Source: an uncultured Prochlorococcus sp. (GTDB lineage: Bacteria; Cyanobacteriota; Cyanobacteriia; PCC-6307; Cyanobiaceae). Taken from it: a DNA stretch of 64,000 nucleotides. Positions 35,771-47,788 of the stretch are shown here, in pieces. The translations under genes and the position numbers were made by a program. Location of the stretch: positions 1-64,000 of the forward strand of contig CACGDL010000003.1 in assembly GCA_902571795.1 (NCBI GenBank). The letters are read 5' to 3'. Below the pieces are notes generated by a model. The model saw nothing but the letters and a program-made list of their open reading frames with translations. It did not search any database and was not told where the DNA came from. Numbering within the stretch: position 1 is the first letter of the stretch; the number at the start of each line of letters is the position of its first letter.

Positions 35771-36514
35771 TTGAATCCACAATTATCCCCAAAAGCAATA
35801 AGAGAAATCCGAGAAGGAACATGCAATCCACTTGGGGCACCCCAAGTTACTACAGATTTAAGCGAAAATATTATATTGACAAGTCTTGACGATCTTCATA
35901 ATTGGGCTAGGTTAAGCAGCCTATGGCCCCTCCTTTATGGAACAGCTTGTTGTTTTATAGAATTTGCTGCCTTAATTGGATCTAGATTTGATTTTGATAG
36001 ATTTGGATTAGTACCTAGAAGCTCGCCACGGCAAGCAGATTTATTAATAGTTGCAGGGACGGTAACAATGAAGATGGCACCTGCGCTTGTAAGACTTTAT
36101 GAGCAGATGCCTGAACCAAAATATGTTATCGCTATGGGTGCTTGCACAATTACAGGTGGAATGTTCAGTGCAGATTCTACAACTGCTGTAAGAGGAGTTG
36201 ATAAGTTGATACCAGTTGATTTATACCTTCCAGGATGCCCACCAAGACCAGAAGCAATTTTTGATGCTGTAATTAAGTTAAGAAAAAAAGTTGGTAATGA
36301 ATCAATTTTAGAGCGCACAAAAACAGAACAAACTCACAGATACATAACATCTGATCACGAAATGAATCTTGTTTTCTCAGAAAACACAGGTAAATATCTA
36401 AACAAAACTTCAGATAATGTCATCCCTTCCTCCAATAAAGAAAAAATAACTGAATTACCTGAATTATCTGAAAACTCCGTAAAAGCTGAGATTAATAAAA
36501 CTGTAGAAAATTAA
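35771..36514 (+). CDS. ndhK: NAD(P)H-quinone oxidoreductase subunit K
   Basis: [43 protein letters not shown]...[10 protein letters not shown]. Confidence 0.98.
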   Translation: MNPQLSPKAIREIREGTCNPLGAPQVTTDLSENIILTSLDDLHNWARLSSLWPLLYGTACCFIEFAALIGSRFDFDRFGLVPRSSPRQADLLIVAGTVTMKMAPALVRLYEQMPEPKYVIAMGACTITGGMFSADSTTAVRGVDKLIPVDLYLPGCPPRPEAIFDAVIKLRKKVGNESILERTKTEQTHRYITSDHEMNLVFSENTGKYLNKTSDNVIPSSNKEKITELPELSENSVKAEINKTVEN

Positions 36515-37044
36515 TGGAAAAAGACGATTTAGCCAAATCCTCAGATACTTCATTAGAAAAAGAAGGGTTTATAAGCCAATCTTTGTCTAAAGATGGTATT
36601 CCAAATCAATCTTTATCTGATGATCACATAGGTATCGAAAACATTTCTGTAGAACCTAACAAACTATATGAAGCAGTATCTGCATTGAGAAATTACGGTT
36701 TCAACTATCTCCAATGTCAAGGAGGATATGATGAGGGTCCAGGCAAAAATCTTGTTAGTTTCTACCATTTCATAACTGTTGATGATTTACAAAAAATCGA
36801 AAAAATTAAAGAAGTTAGATTAAAAGTTTTCTTAAAAAGAGATTCTGATTTATCAATCCCTAGTTTGTATAAAATTTTCAAAGGAAGCGATTGGCAAGAA
36901 AGAGAAACTTTTGATATGTATGGAATAAATTTTATTGATCATCCCAATCCAAAAAGACTATTAATGCCTGAAGATTGGAGAGGATGGCCATTACGAAAAG
37001 ATTATATTCAGCCTGACTTCTATGAACTTCAAGATGCTTATTAG
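36514..37044 (+). CDS. ndhJ: NAD(P)H-quinone oxidoreductase subunit J
   Basis: [47 protein letters not shown]. Confidence 0.97.
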   Translation: MEKDDLAKSSDTSLEKEGFISQSLSKDGIPNQSLSDDHIGIENISVEPNKLYEAVSALRNYGFNYLQCQGGYDEGPGKNLVSFYHFITVDDLQKIEKIKEVRLKVFLKRDSDLSIPSLYKIFKGSDWQERETFDMYGINFIDHPNPKRLLMPEDWRGWPLRKDYIQPDFYELQDAY

Positions 37045-38426
37045 TTTAATTTTTTTAATTTTCGGTACATAAAAATTACCGCTCTTGCGAGTCTTTTTGG
37101 GTCATGCCTAAGAGTTGGGGTTATTCTTTTTGAATATAATGGTGCTTCCAAAACATAATAACCCTCAGATAATAATTTTTCTTTATTACATTGGACAGGC
37201 TCTGCCCCTCTACTTTCATAATAGTCTACTAATGGAGATTTTTCGAATTTAATCTGAGATAATATTGAGTTAAAAATTCGAGTATTAACTCCAAAATTTG
37301 ATAATTGCTTTTCTATTGCTTTGATATGTTGATAGACATCGAGTCCATCTGTTTCTCCGGGCTGAGTCATCAAATTACTTATATAAATTTTGGGAGCATT
37401 ACTTTGCAATAAGGCATCTACTATCTCTGGTACTAATAGGTTGGGCAATAAAGAAGTATAAAGACTACCTGGACCAAGAACAATTAAATCAGCATCTTTT
37501 ATAGATTCAAGAGCACTTGGAAGAGCTGCAGGATTTTCTGGTAGGTAACCAATCCTTGAAATTAATTTTTTAGATTTGCTGATGTTACTTTCACCAAAAA
37601 TTTTATCGCCATCTTCTAATTCGGCCCATAACATAACATCAATATTAGTTGCTGGCAAAACTTGTCCTTGTACCGCTAAAACCTTACTAGAAGCTTGAAC
37701 TGCTTTTTCTAAACTGCCCGTTATTGTTGTTAAAGCTGATAAGAATAGATTCCCAAAACTGTGTCCCTCGAGACCACTTCCCTCTGAAAATCTATATTGA
37801 AATAGTCTTGTTAAAATAGGTTCTTCGTTTGATAAGGCCGCCAAACAATTTCTTATATCTCCTGGAGGTTGTACACCTAATTGTTTTCTAAGAATTCCAC
37901 TGCTTCCACCATCATCGGATACAGTTACGATTGCTGTTATGTTACTGCTGTAATTTTTTAAACCTTTTAATAAAGTAGATAAACCTGTACCTCCCCCAAT
38001 CGCAACAATATTAGGGCCTCTGTTTAATTTACTCTTAACTCTTAATGCATCAACTAGAAATGTATTTTTTTCTGGAACAAGTGCTTTTTGAATAGAATTA
38101 ATACTTCTATTTTGTCCAATCCCTATTAATATCATCCCAATAACGAAAATTAATGGCCCCAATACTGAAACGGGTAAGATTTTAGTTAAACTTGTCAATA
38201 AACCAAAAAATATTTCAGTAAACCAATAAAGGGGGCTTAAATTTGTCCAAATTGACAGGCCCAATAATGAAGTAAGAAATCCTATTGCGGATGTAAGCAT
38301 CCATCTTTTTATTACTAGTCCTGGCAAAAGCCAACTCAAAATTCTTGAAATTTTATTCAAAAGCTTAAAGTTATATTTTTTACGGTATTTGTAAAATCTT
38401 CTAACTCTTTTTTTTCCCTTATTCAT
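37041..38426 (-). CDS. YvcK/CofD-like family protein (gluconeogenesis factor-type) with N-terminal TM segments
   Basis: [59 protein letters not shown]. Confidence 0.92.
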   Translation of the reverse strand: MNKGKKRVRRFYKYRKKYNFKLLNKISRILSWLLPGLVIKRWMLTSAIGFLTSLLGLSIWTNLSPLYWFTEIFFGLLTSLTKILPVSVLGPLIFVIGMILIGIGQNRSINSIQKALVPEKNTFLVDALRVKSKLNRGPNIVAIGGGTGLSTLLKGLKNYSSNITAIVTVSDDGGSSGILRKQLGVQPPGDIRNCLAALSNEEPILTRLFQYRFSEGSGLEGHSFGNLFLSALTTITGSLEKAVQASSKVLAVQGQVLPATNIDVMLWAELEDGDKIFGESNISKSKKLISRIGYLPENPAALPSALESIKDADLIVLGPGSLYTSLLPNLLVPEIVDALLQSNAPKIYISNLMTQPGETDGLDVYQHIKAIEKQLSNFGVNTRIFNSILSQIKFEKSPLVDYYESRGAEPVQCNKEKLLSEGYYVLEAPLYSKRITPTLRHDPKRLARAVIFMYRKLKKLN

Positions 38427-38561
38427 AAAAAAACCTCTTCAATTATTATCTTCAAATAAAAAATAAATTAAATTGATTATAAATCAAATTCATACATCCT
38501 TTTTTTATTTATAAAAATAGGCAATATTATAGATAAAGAAGAATTTTTCTCTTTCTAGGTT

Positions 38562-39347
38562 TTGAAAAAAACTAATAATGCAGTTGAAACAAAAAACCTC
38601 TCAATAAGCTGGGGGGAGGTTAATGTGCTTAATCAAATAAATTTTGAACTTAACAATGGAGAGAAGTTAGCTATTGTTGGTCCCTCAGGGTCTGGGAAAT
38701 CAACCATATTAAAAATATTAGCAGGACTCATTTTACCTACCAAAGGAGAACTAAGAATATTTGGTGAGAAGCAAACATATTTAAGATTAGATCAAAATAA
38801 TCCACCTGATGTAAGACTAGTTTTTCAGAATCCGGCTTTATTAGGATCTTTAACTATTGAAGAAAATGTTGGTTTTCTCCTTAAGAGAAATAAAAACCTA
38901 TCTAAAAAGTTAATACACGAAACAGTATGTGAATGCTTAGCTGAGGTAGGATTATTTAATGTTGAGAATAAACTTCCAAATGAATTAAGTGGAGGCATGC
39001 AAAAAAGAGTAAGTTTTGCTAGAGCTTTAATTACTGATCAAACTCTTAATGCAAAAACTAAACCTCTATTACTTTTTGACGAACCAACTGCAGGCCTAGA
39101 TCCAATTGCCTCATCCAGAATTGAAGATTTAATTAATAAAACAAATGATAAAGCTAGCGGATCATCTATTGTGGTTAGCCATGTTCTTAGTACTATAGAA
39201 AGGACTTCAGATAAAGTTTTAATGCTATATGGGGGCAAATTTAGATGGGCAGGTTCAATTGATGAATTCAAAGAGAGTAATGATCCTTATGTGTTCCAAT
39301 TTAGGCATGGAAAACTCGAAGGTCCAATGCAACCCAAAGACATTTAG
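38562..39347 (+). CDS. ABC transporter ATP-binding protein (MlaF-like)
   Basis: Walker A GPSGSGKST; signature LSGGMQKRVSFARAL; Walker B LLLFDEPTAGLDP; followed by MCE-domain gene. Confidence 0.92.
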   Translation: MKKTNNAVETKNLSISWGEVNVLNQINFELNNGEKLAIVGPSGSGKSTILKILAGLILPTKGELRIFGEKQTYLRLDQNNPPDVRLVFQNPALLGSLTIEENVGFLLKRNKNLSKKLIHETVCECLAEVGLFNVENKLPNELSGGMQKRVSFARALITDQTLNAKTKPLLLFDEPTAGLDPIASSRIEDLINKTNDKASGSSIVVSHVLSTIERTSDKVLMLYGGKFRWAGSIDEFKESNDPYVFQFRHGKLEGPMQPKDI

Positions 39348-39352
39348 ATATT

Positions 39353-40198
39353 ATGCGTAGAAGCTTACGAGATTCAATAGTTGGTTTTTCCTTATTAGGG
39401 GGAATTTTAATATTCACATTTTTTTCTTTTTGGCTAAGAGGAGTAAGATTATCTTCAAAAAATTGGTACCTTTTTGCAGAATTCACTAACGCTAGCGGTT
39501 TATCAAAAAAATCTCCAGTTACTTACAGAGGAATTTTAGTCGGATCGATTGAAGATATATTGTTTACGAATGAATCAATTAAAGCAAAAATAGTTTTAAA
39601 TAATCCTGATATTATTCTTCCAAGGCCAGCATTTGCAAGGGTAGTTACAAATTCTTTCCTTGGAGGAGATGTTCAAGTTGCTTTAGAGACTAGTGATAAG
39701 ACAATTCCTAAAAACGTTGCAAAACCTATATCCGAAAAATGCGATGCCAAGTTAATTATTTGTCAGGGAGATACTATCACAGGTAAACAACTATCAAGTC
39801 TCTCAAATATAACTAATAGAATTAGCCAACTGCTAAAAGAAACAAATCAAGAAAACTTAATTGAGAACGTCGTCAACTCAATTGACCAATTTGACAGAAC
39901 ACAAGAAAATCTTGATGAATTAATTTTTTTATCAAAACAAGAACTACAAAGAGTTAAACCTCTAATAAAAGAAATGACAATTGCTGCTAATCATTTGAAT
40001 AACATTTTGTCTACTATCGATGACAAAGAAACCCTTAATGACATTAAATTGACAATTAATGCTGCAAGGTCTATCTCAACAAAAATAGATGATATGAGTG
40101 AAGATTTTAAACAATTAACACAAGATAAAGAATTAACTAAATCCATCAGAGACTTAACGATAGGACTTTCAAAATTCTTAAACGAAATTTATCCTTAA
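39353..40198 (+). CDS. MCE/MlaD-family substrate-binding protein
   Basis: N-terminal TM; FTNASGLSKKSPVTYRGILVGSIEDI MCE core; coiled-coil C-terminus. Confidence 0.9.
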   Translation: MRRSLRDSIVGFSLLGGILIFTFFSFWLRGVRLSSKNWYLFAEFTNASGLSKKSPVTYRGILVGSIEDILFTNESIKAKIVLNNPDIILPRPAFARVVTNSFLGGDVQVALETSDKTIPKNVAKPISEKCDAKLIICQGDTITGKQLSSLSNITNRISQLLKETNQENLIENVVNSIDQFDRTQENLDELIFLSKQELQRVKPLIKEMTIAANHLNNILSTIDDKETLNDIKLTINAARSISTKIDDMSEDFKQLTQDKELTKSIRDLTIGLSKFLNEIYP

Positions 40199-40205
40199 TA
40201 AATAT

Positions 40206-42383
40206 TTAGAATTCATTTATAGCATTTAAAGCCATAGCAGCAATTGCTTTATCTGTAGCTTTTGGAAGTTGAACATATTTACCTTGAGCTGCCTCTGCTA
40301 ATTCTTTACCAAATCCGCTTGCAATAAATTTTCTCTCTGTATCAATTACTAAGAGTTTTATCCCAAGCATGGGATATTTTGCAGCGATATCAAGAACCTC
40401 TTGTTTTAAATTGGCATTTTCATTATTTTTTTCTCCAACCTCATTTTGTCCTAGAGATAATCCTAATGGTACATTTCCTCTTCCATCAGTAATTCCTACA
40501 ACAATAACTTGACCAATATCTCCTGTTGAAAGTGCATTTTTTGCAACTTTTGCTGATTGTGTTAGTCCATGTGCCAAAGGGGATCCTCCACCGCAAGGCA
40601 TCGTTTCTAACCTTCTTTTTGCAGCAGTTATTGATCTTGTTGGAGGCAAAAGAACCTCTGCCTGATTACCTCTAAAAGGGATAAGAGCAACTTCATCTCT
40701 ATTCTCATATGCCTCTGTTAAAAGTCTTATCACCGCACCTTTAGCACTTTGCATCCTATTTAAAGCCATGGAGCCACTTGCATCAACCAGAAAGATAACT
40801 AAAGCGCCAGCCTTTTTTTGAAGAAGTTTTGCCCTAAAATCGTTTTCTTCAATAACTATTGATTTATGAGGGTTCCTTAATCTTCTAGATTTTTGATAAG
40901 GAGCGGCAGCTCGAAGAGTTGCGTCTACTGCAATTCTTTTCACTTTACCTCTAGGAATAATAGGTTTTACATACCTTCCCCTACTATCACTAAATATCAC
41001 TGATCTACTTCCACTATTACCTGCTTTGGCTTTGGCAGAAGAAAAAAGTAATAAATCCGGATCAACCATACAGGCTTCAGGATCTAATATAAATTCCTCT
41101 GGTATTTCGGGAGTAGATTCTTCTTCTCCGTCAGAATTATCTTCTTCTTGTTCTTGCTCTTGATTATCATCATTTTCATTAGCCTCAGGTTCAGATTCTT
41201 CATTGTTTGATTGAGGCGGAGGTGGGGGGCTCTGATCCTCTGGAGGGGGTGGTTGAATATCATCTTCATCAGGTGGGATTTGCATTGCTCGTGGAAGGAT
41301 AACTAATCTTACTGCGACTTTTAGATCCTCAGAATTTACATTCTCATCTCCTCGAAGCGCTGCATTTGCTTTTGCTACTTTTACTGCAAATAATTCTGAC
41401 CTATGCCCCTCTACGCCTCCTCTAAGAGCTTCATTCACTAAATAAGTTATTTGCTCTTTTGTTATCTTGACATCCTTTAACCATTGCCTTGCCAAAATTA
41501 ATTGAGTGGATAAATTATCAGATTCTTCCGACCATTTTTCAGAAAATTTAATATTATTTTCCGCGTGTGATAAAACAGATTTTGTGATCTCAACTCTTTG
41601 AGCATTATCAATAGATTGATCTGCAGAAAGCACAATCGCAAAACGATCTAAAACATGATCTCTTAAAGCACCCTCTTCAGGATTATAAGTTGCGATTAAA
41701 AGGGACTTACAAGGATGAGAGAGGCTCAATCCATCTCTTTCAATATTATTTTGCTCTCTTCCTATAGCTTCTAGAATTAAATTTACAATTCCATCATCCA
41801 ATAAATTTATATCGTCTACATAAAGAACACCTCTATGAGCTTCTGCTAAAATTCCAGGCTGAAATACTTGTTCTCCCGTACTTAATGAGGCAGCGACATC
41901 AATTGATCCAACAAGTCTATCTTCAGTTATACCAATGGGTACTTGAATAAACGGTGCCTCTTTTATTTTTTTTGGAATTTCATCAATTTGATTCAAATAA
42001 TCACTTCCAATTACCTCTTCTAACAATTTATTAGTACTAATATCCCATTCCTCTGGTGTATCTGGATTTAGGTTCATACCAATAGGTCTTAATGAAGTAT
42101 TACTATTTCTCTTAGATAGTTTTTCCAGTATTGATTCATTATCTAATACCTCTACAGGAGGAAGCAAAGTATGCAAACCCCTTGCTAATACTGACTTACC
42201 AGTACCTCTTCCGCCAGCGATAATCACTCCTCCTAAACTCGGATCAACTGCTGCCAAAAGCAAAGATAATTTCAATAAGCTATGACCCGTAATTGCAGCC
42301 AAAGGAAAAGCTCTAAAAGAATCCTTTGAGTTCATTAAATCTTTTATTTCTCCTTTTTCTTTTAACTCGGGTTTCAAAATCAC
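40206..42383 (-). CDS. chlD: Magnesium chelatase subunit D
   Basis: AAA+ region [20 protein letters not shown]; Pro-rich/acidic linker; VWA domain [25 protein letters not shown]. Confidence 0.97.
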   Translation of the reverse strand: MILKPELKEKGEIKDLMNSKDSFRAFPLAAITGHSLLKLSLLLAAVDPSLGGVIIAGGRGTGKSVLARGLHTLLPPVEVLDNESILEKLSKRNSNTSLRPIGMNLNPDTPEEWDISTNKLLEEVIGSDYLNQIDEIPKKIKEAPFIQVPIGITEDRLVGSIDVAASLSTGEQVFQPGILAEAHRGVLYVDDINLLDDGIVNLILEAIGREQNNIERDGLSLSHPCKSLLIATYNPEEGALRDHVLDRFAIVLSADQSIDNAQRVEITKSVLSHAENNIKFSEKWSEESDNLSTQLILARQWLKDVKITKEQITYLVNEALRGGVEGHRSELFAVKVAKANAALRGDENVNSEDLKVAVRLVILPRAMQIPPDEDDIQPPPPEDQSPPPPPQSNNEESEPEANENDDNQEQEQEEDNSDGEEESTPEIPEEFILDPEACMVDPDLLLFSSAKAKAGNSGSRSVIFSDSRGRYVKPIIPRGKVKRIAVDATLRAAAPYQKSRRLRNPHKSIVIEENDFRAKLLQKKAGALVIFLVDASGSMALNRMQSAKGAVIRLLTEAYENRDEVALIPFRGNQAEVLLPPTRSITAAKRRLETMPCGGGSPLAHGLTQSAKVAKNALSTGDIGQVIVVGITDGRGNVPLGLSLGQNEVGEKNNENANLKQEVLDIAAKYPMLGIKLLVIDTERKFIASGFGKELAEAAQGKYVQLPKATDKAIAAMALNAINEF

Positions 42384-42419
42384 TTTAAAAATGCCTGATA
42401 TAGAATTTATCCAATAACT

Positions 42420-42995
42420 TTGTTTTTTGTAGTGGAATTATCAAATCTTAATATCAAAAATGGACTATGTATATCCCTCGGTGCAAATATTGATAGTAAA
42501 TTCGGAAGCCCTCTTGAGTCACTATTAATTTGCAAACCAAAAATTGAGGAAATAATAAATGAGTGGGGAAATAGTGCCAACAAAAAAAAAGAGGAGAAAA
42601 GCAAATTTCATGCAAACTTTTTTTGGTCTTCAATTTATGAAACATTACCCCATGGTGTCGAAAATGAGCAGCCAAATTATTTAAATACGCTATTGCTTAT
42701 AAAAAGTAATTCTTTTCCTGAACTATCAAATAAAAACGCCAAATTACTTTTAAAAAAGCTTAAAAATTTAGAGAGATTTTTCGGACGAGAAGAGACGCCA
42801 AAGGGTAAGAAATGGCTATCAAGATGTCTCGATTTAGATATTCTTTGGTGGGAAGATTTTTATACGATTGACGAGGAACTAATATTACCTCACCCGAGAT
42901 TCATGAATAGGAATTTCGTTATTACACCACTATCTGAAATCTTAAGTAGAAGCCAAAAAATCAGAAAGTTTGATGCCCCAAAATGGTCTAGATAA
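42420..42995 (+). CDS. folK: 2-amino-4-hydroxy-6-hydroxymethyldihydropteridine pyrophosphokinase; start uncertain
   Basis: [17 protein letters not shown]...[56 protein letters not shown]. Confidence 0.92.
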   Translation: MFFVVELSNLNIKNGLCISLGANIDSKFGSPLESLLICKPKIEEIINEWGNSANKKKEEKSKFHANFFWSSIYETLPHGVENEQPNYLNTLLLIKSNSFPELSNKNAKLLLKKLKNLERFFGREETPKGKKWLSRCLDLDILWWEDFYTIDEELILPHPRFMNRNFVITPLSEILSRSQKIRKFDAPKWSR

Positions 42996-43046
42996 ATGAT
43001 TTACAAAACCAAAAAATAACTGTTAGGCTATTTTTATTTAAAAATC

Positions 43047-43610
43047 ATGGGCAACAAAAACCTTATTAAAAGATCAATTTTTAAAGAAAAAATATCTGAG
43101 TTAAAGTCAAAAAAATTTAGTTTCGAAATAAATAGAATTGAGCTTCCAAATGGACATGAAAGTGAATATGGATATATTAAGCATCCTGGGGCAGCATTAG
43201 CCGTACCTATTACAAAAGACAATAAAGTTATCATTCTTCGGCAATATAGATTTGCCGTTTCCAGGTATTTATTAGAATTTCCAGCAGGTACATTAGAAAT
43301 GGGTGAAACACCTATTAATTCAATTCAAAGAGAAATACAAGAAGAGACTGGATTCAGTGCAAACAAATGGGATGAACTGGGAACTCTTGTCCCTGCCCCT
43401 GGTTATGCAGATGAAGAAATTTATTTATTTTTAGCTCGTGATTTAAACAAACTTAATTACGAGGTTAAAGGAGATTTAGATGAGGATATAGAAGTATTAA
43501 TTTTAGAGCCCGACGAACTAGATAATCTTATTTCTAGTGAGGATGAGATTCTTGACGCAAAAACTGTGACAGCTTGGTTTAGAGCTAAACAATTTTTAGA
43601 TAAATTATGA
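43047..43610 (+). CDS. NUDIX hydrolase (ADP-ribose pyrophosphatase-like)
   Basis: Nudix box GTLEMGETPINSIQREIQEETGF. Confidence 0.92.
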   Translation: MGNKNLIKRSIFKEKISELKSKKFSFEINRIELPNGHESEYGYIKHPGAALAVPITKDNKVIILRQYRFAVSRYLLEFPAGTLEMGETPINSIQREIQEETGFSANKWDELGTLVPAPGYADEEIYLFLARDLNKLNYEVKGDLDEDIEVLILEPDELDNLISSEDEILDAKTVTAWFRAKQFLDKL

Positions 43611-45043
43611 ATAAACCTAGAATACTTTTTTGGCATAGAAAGGATTTAAGAATATTTGACAATAAAGCTTTAATCAAAGCATTTTCATTATCAAATGCTA
43701 TTACTTCAACTTACATATTTGATAAAAATTACCCACACGATTTCAATGCAAGTGCAAGAGCTTGGTTTCTAGGAAATTCGCTTAAAGAATTAGGAAATAA
43801 TTGGAAAAAAATGGGTAGTAGATTAATCATGGAAGAAGGAGATCCGGTATTAATAATTCCTCAATTAGCAAAGAAAATAGATTCTAAATTTGTTTTTTGG
43901 AATAGATCAATTGAACCTTATGAGATTAATCGCGATTTAAAAATAAAAAAAATTTTAGAAGAACTAAATATACAAGTTTTTGAAACTTGGGATCATTTAT
44001 TAATAGAACCTTTAAAAATATTTTCCGGAAATAATAAACCTTATTCAGTGTATGGGCCTTTTTATAAAAACCTTAAATCAAAAATGAATTTATTAGGTCC
44101 ATATGACCAAGATCAAGTTGTTTTCCAGTTTAAAGATATAGATAATAAACTCAAAGAAAATAAGACAATTAATTCATCTGATTCTGTTCTAGAGAAATTT
44201 ATCAAAAATATCAAATTTTCTGGTTCGAATATTTGTCCATGTAGACCTGGAGAGAGTGCTGCAGAAACATTATTAGAAAACTTCATTAACGAAAAAAAAA
44301 TATATTCTTATAATTCTGCACGAGATTTTCCCTCTCATAATGGGACATCTTTTCTAAGTGCATCTCTCAGATTCGGCACCATTAGCATTAGAAAAATTTG
44401 GAACGCCACATTAAATTTAAATTCAAATTTTGCAAATCAAGGAAATTATCTATCAATTGAAACTTGGCAAAAAGAACTTGTTTGGCGTGAATTTTATCAA
44501 CATTGCTTATTCCATTTTCCAGAGCTAGAGAAAGGTCCATATAGAAAAAAATGGGATTACTTTCCATGGCAAAACAATAATGAATGGTTTCAGCATTGGA
44601 GCAACGGAGAGACCGGAGTACCTATAGTTGATGCTGCAATGCGTCAACTAAATAGTACTGGCTGGATGCATAACAGATGTAGGATGATAGTCGCTTCATT
44701 TCTGGTGAAAGATCTTATATGCAATTGGCAAATGGGCGAGAAAAAATTTATGGAGACTTTGGTTGATGGAGACTTAGCTGCAAATAATGGGGGATGGCAG
44801 TGGAGCGCCAGTAGCGGTATGGATCCAAAACCACTTAGAATTTTTAATCCATATACCCAAGCAAAAAAATTTGATCCTATTTGCGAATATATAAAATATT
44901 GGATCCCTGAATTATCTAAAGTGTCAAATTCAGAATTATTAAATGGGGGGATATCTAATTTAGAAATAAATAATTATTCAAGCCCTATTGTCAATCACAA
45001 CATACAACAAAGATTATTTAAATCACTTTATGCTGAAATTTGA
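43607..45043 (+). CDS. phrB: Deoxyribodipyrimidine photolyase/cryptochrome family
   Basis: ILFWHRKDLRIFDNKAL; WHNRCRMIVASFLVKDLICNWQMGEKKFMETLVDGDLAANNGGWQWSASSGMDPKPLRIFNP. Confidence 0.95.
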   Translation: MNKPRILFWHRKDLRIFDNKALIKAFSLSNAITSTYIFDKNYPHDFNASARAWFLGNSLKELGNNWKKMGSRLIMEEGDPVLIIPQLAKKIDSKFVFWNRSIEPYEINRDLKIKKILEELNIQVFETWDHLLIEPLKIFSGNNKPYSVYGPFYKNLKSKMNLLGPYDQDQVVFQFKDIDNKLKENKTINSSDSVLEKFIKNIKFSGSNICPCRPGESAAETLLENFINEKKIYSYNSARDFPSHNGTSFLSASLRFGTISIRKIWNATLNLNSNFANQGNYLSIETWQKELVWREFYQHCLFHFPELEKGPYRKKWDYFPWQNNNEWFQHWSNGETGVPIVDAAMRQLNSTGWMHNRCRMIVASFLVKDLICNWQMGEKKFMETLVDGDLAANNGGWQWSASSGMDPKPLRIFNPYTQAKKFDPICEYIKYWIPELSKVSNSELLNGGISNLEINNYSSPIVNHNIQQRLFKSLYAEI

Positions 45044-46233
45044 ATTTCCTCTATACAACTCTTTAAAACTTTATTTAAATTTTCTGCTACATAAACTTGC
45101 TCTTCATAAGAAATTTCAGGAAACATTGGAAGACTAAGAACTTCTGTACAAATTCTCTCCGTATTAATAAGTTTTGTTCTAGAAAAATTTTTATTTTTGT
45201 AAGCTATTTGTGCGTGTATTGGAATTGGATAATAAATAATTGAATTAATACCTTTTTCAAAAAGTTGTTGTTTTACCAAATTCCTTAAGGAATAGTATTT
45301 TTTGCAATCAGTATCAAATAAATTTGAAAAATCTTCATTTAAAAAATATTTATCGTTTCTTAATTTGATTACAAATTGGTTCCAAGAATGGGAAATTGAA
45401 TCAGAGCTAATTTTTGGAAAACTAATAAATGGATTTTTTTCTAATAAATCAAGATAATTATTAGCAATTTTTTGGCGATTATTAATCCACTTAGAAATAT
45501 ATTTAACTTTAATGTTTAATATGGCGGCTTGAATGGTATCAAGTCTGCTGTTATATCCAATTTGGGTATGATGATATCTTATTGGGCTGCCATGAACAGC
45601 CAGTTCTCTAATTTTTTTTGCAATCTTCTGATCTGAAGTTGTTACTGCTCCACCATCTCCAGCAGCTCCTAAATTTTTAGTAGGGAAAAAGCTAAAACAG
45701 CCTATATCACCGATACTACCAACTTTGGAAGTTTCCCACATTGTGCATGTTGCCTGAGCACAATCTTCGATTACTTTTAAGTCATATTTCTTGGCCAAAG
45801 ATTTTATTAAGGTCATATTCACTGCATTACCAAATAGATGAACTGGCATAATTGCCTTGGTATTAGAATTTATTTCTTGTTCTATTAGTGCAGTATTAAT
45901 GAGATAAGTTTCTGGATCTATATCTACCAAAACAGGATTAGCACCAACTGCACTAATAGCCTCTGCAGTTGCAAAAAAGCTAAAAGATGAAGTAATAACT
46001 TCATCACCCACACCAATATCCAATGCGCGCAAAGCTAATACTAAAGCATCAGTTCCACTATTACATCCAATAGTATTTTCAACACCAATCAGATTTGAAA
46101 AACTCTCCTCAAATTTGGCAATTTCTTGTCCTCCAATATACTGGCCCCCTTTTAAAACTTTAGAAACCTCGCTCTCAATTTCAGAGCCAATTTCTTGGAA
46201 CTGCCTATCTAAAGTAAATGGAGGTATCTGCAT
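45028..46233 (-). CDS. DegT/DnrJ/EryC1/StrS-family aminotransferase
   Basis: GCNSGTDALVLALRALDIGVGDEVITSSFSFFATAEAI...VIEDCAQA...FSFFPTKNLGAAGDGGAV (PLP lysine). Confidence 0.94.
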   Translation of the reverse strand: MQIPPFTLDRQFQEIGSEIESEVSKVLKGGQYIGGQEIAKFEESFSNLIGVENTIGCNSGTDALVLALRALDIGVGDEVITSSFSFFATAEAISAVGANPVLVDIDPETYLINTALIEQEINSNTKAIMPVHLFGNAVNMTLIKSLAKKYDLKVIEDCAQATCTMWETSKVGSIGDIGCFSFFPTKNLGAAGDGGAVTTSDQKIAKKIRELAVHGSPIRYHHTQIGYNSRLDTIQAAILNIKVKYISKWINNRQKIANNYLDLLEKNPFISFPKISSDSISHSWNQFVIKLRNDKYFLNEDFSNLFDTDCKKYYSLRNLVKQQLFEKGINSIIYYPIPIHAQIAYKNKNFSRTKLINTERICTEVLSLPMFPEISYEEQVYVAENLNKVLKSCIEEIQISA

Positions 46234-46286
46234 AGTAAATATATTAACCCTAAACCATATTTCTATGGGTAAAAAAAATTTTTAAT

Positions 46287-46886
46287 TCATTTAAACCAAC
46301 TTGGTTCTTTACCAGGAGTCCATTTTATATTGCAACCTAAAGAAGGCATCTGATTTGAAGGATAAGAATTATCTTGATTCAGATCTTTTACGGCAGAGCA
46401 CAAATCTTTTCCAGATAGAGGGATATTATTACCTGGTCTACTACCGTCTAATTGGCCATGATAATACAATAAAAATTTACCATCTCCTTCATTTGAAAAA
46501 AGATAAAAATCTGGGGTGCAAGCTGCTTTTAATTTCTTAGCAAAATTTTGATTTTCATCATATAGATAAGGAAAACTCCATCCCTGTCTTTGTGCTTGCA
46601 ATCTCAAATTTTTGGGAGAATCTGAAGGATGAGTGACAATATCATTACTAGAAATTGCAACTGTTTGAACTGTATTTTCAATTTCTTTACTTAAGGTGAA
46701 AATTTGATTCTCAATATATTTAACAAATGGGCAATGGGCACAAATAAACATTAAAAGCAAATGCCGATTATCTAGATTATGAGAATTAAAATATTCATTT
46801 TTTGAAGAATTAGCATTTAACATTTCGAATTTCGGTAATTGAAAACCTAATTCCAAAACCATAGAATTTGTTCTGACCATGTTCAA
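46287..46886 (-). CDS. Thioredoxin-like AhpC/TSA-family protein
   Basis: LLMFICAHCPFVKYIENQI...CTPDFYLF. Confidence 0.85.
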   Translation of the reverse strand: MNMVRTNSMVLELGFQLPKFEMLNANSSKNEYFNSHNLDNRHLLLMFICAHCPFVKYIENQIFTLSKEIENTVQTVAISSNDIVTHPSDSPKNLRLQAQRQGWSFPYLYDENQNFAKKLKAACTPDFYLFSNEGDGKFLLYYHGQLDGSRPGNNIPLSGKDLCSAVKDLNQDNSYPSNQMPSLGCNIKWTPGKEPSWFK

Positions 46887-46985
46887 GTTAAAAATTCTGC
46901 GATATTTGAAAATTATTGTATATTTTGCAGTAATGCGTAAAGATAGGTACTTTTATATAGGAGAATAATAGAAATAATAAACAAA

Positions 46986-47768
46986 ATGCTTCTAAATCTA
47001 ACTGGCAAAAAAATTCTTGTTACGGGAATCGCCAACAATCGTTCAATAGCATGGGGTATCGCTCAACAACTTTCAAAAGCTGGCGCAGAACTTGGAATCA
47101 CGTATTTGCCTGATGATAAGGGAAGATTCGAATCTAAAGTTAGAGAACTAACTGAACCTTTAAACCCATCGTTATTTTTGCCTCTTGATGTTCAAAATCC
47201 AACTCAAATTGAAGAAATCTTTAAAAATATAAAACACAATTGGGGGCAAATTGACGGATTAGTTCACTGCCTAGCATTTGCAGGACGCGATGAATTGATT
47301 GGAGATTATAGTGCTACCACTTCAGAGGGTTTTGATAGGGCTCTTAATATAAGTGCGTATTCGTTAGCACCTTTATGTAAAGCAGCAAAACCACTTTTTA
47401 GTGATGGTTCTGGAGTTGTCTCATTAACTTATTTAGGTTCAGAAAGGGCAATTCCTAACTATAACGTGATGGGAGTTGCTAAAGCAGCTTTAGAAGCTTC
47501 AGTAAGATATCTTTCTGCAGAACTTGGTCCAGAAAAACAAGTCAGAGTTAACGCAATAAGTGCTGGGCCTATAAGAACACTTGCGAGTTCTGCTATAGGT
47601 GGCATTTTAGATATGATTCACAATGTTGAAGAAAAGGCTCCTTTACGCAGAACAGTCACTCAAACAGAAGTAGGTAATACAGCTGCTTTTTTATTAAGTG
47701 ATCTCTCTAGCGGCATTTCAGGCCAAACAATTTATGTTGATGCGGGTTACTGCATTAATGGAATGTAA
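46986..47768 (+). CDS. fabI: Enoyl-[acyl-carrier-protein] reductase (NADH)
   Basis: [39 protein letters not shown]...[23 protein letters not shown]. Confidence 0.97.
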   Translation: MLLNLTGKKILVTGIANNRSIAWGIAQQLSKAGAELGITYLPDDKGRFESKVRELTEPLNPSLFLPLDVQNPTQIEEIFKNIKHNWGQIDGLVHCLAFAGRDELIGDYSATTSEGFDRALNISAYSLAPLCKAAKPLFSDGSGVVSLTYLGSERAIPNYNVMGVAKAALEASVRYLSAELGPEKQVRVNAISAGPIRTLASSAIGGILDMIHNVEEKAPLRRTVTQTEVGNTAAFLLSDLSSGISGQTIYVDAGYCINGM

Positions 47769-47788
47769 ACTTAGTTTTTTGCATAAAA

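Noticed and set aside
42454-42675. Minus-strand ORFs 42407-42604 and 42454-42675
   Set aside because: Antisense to folK, which has clear HPPK motifs.
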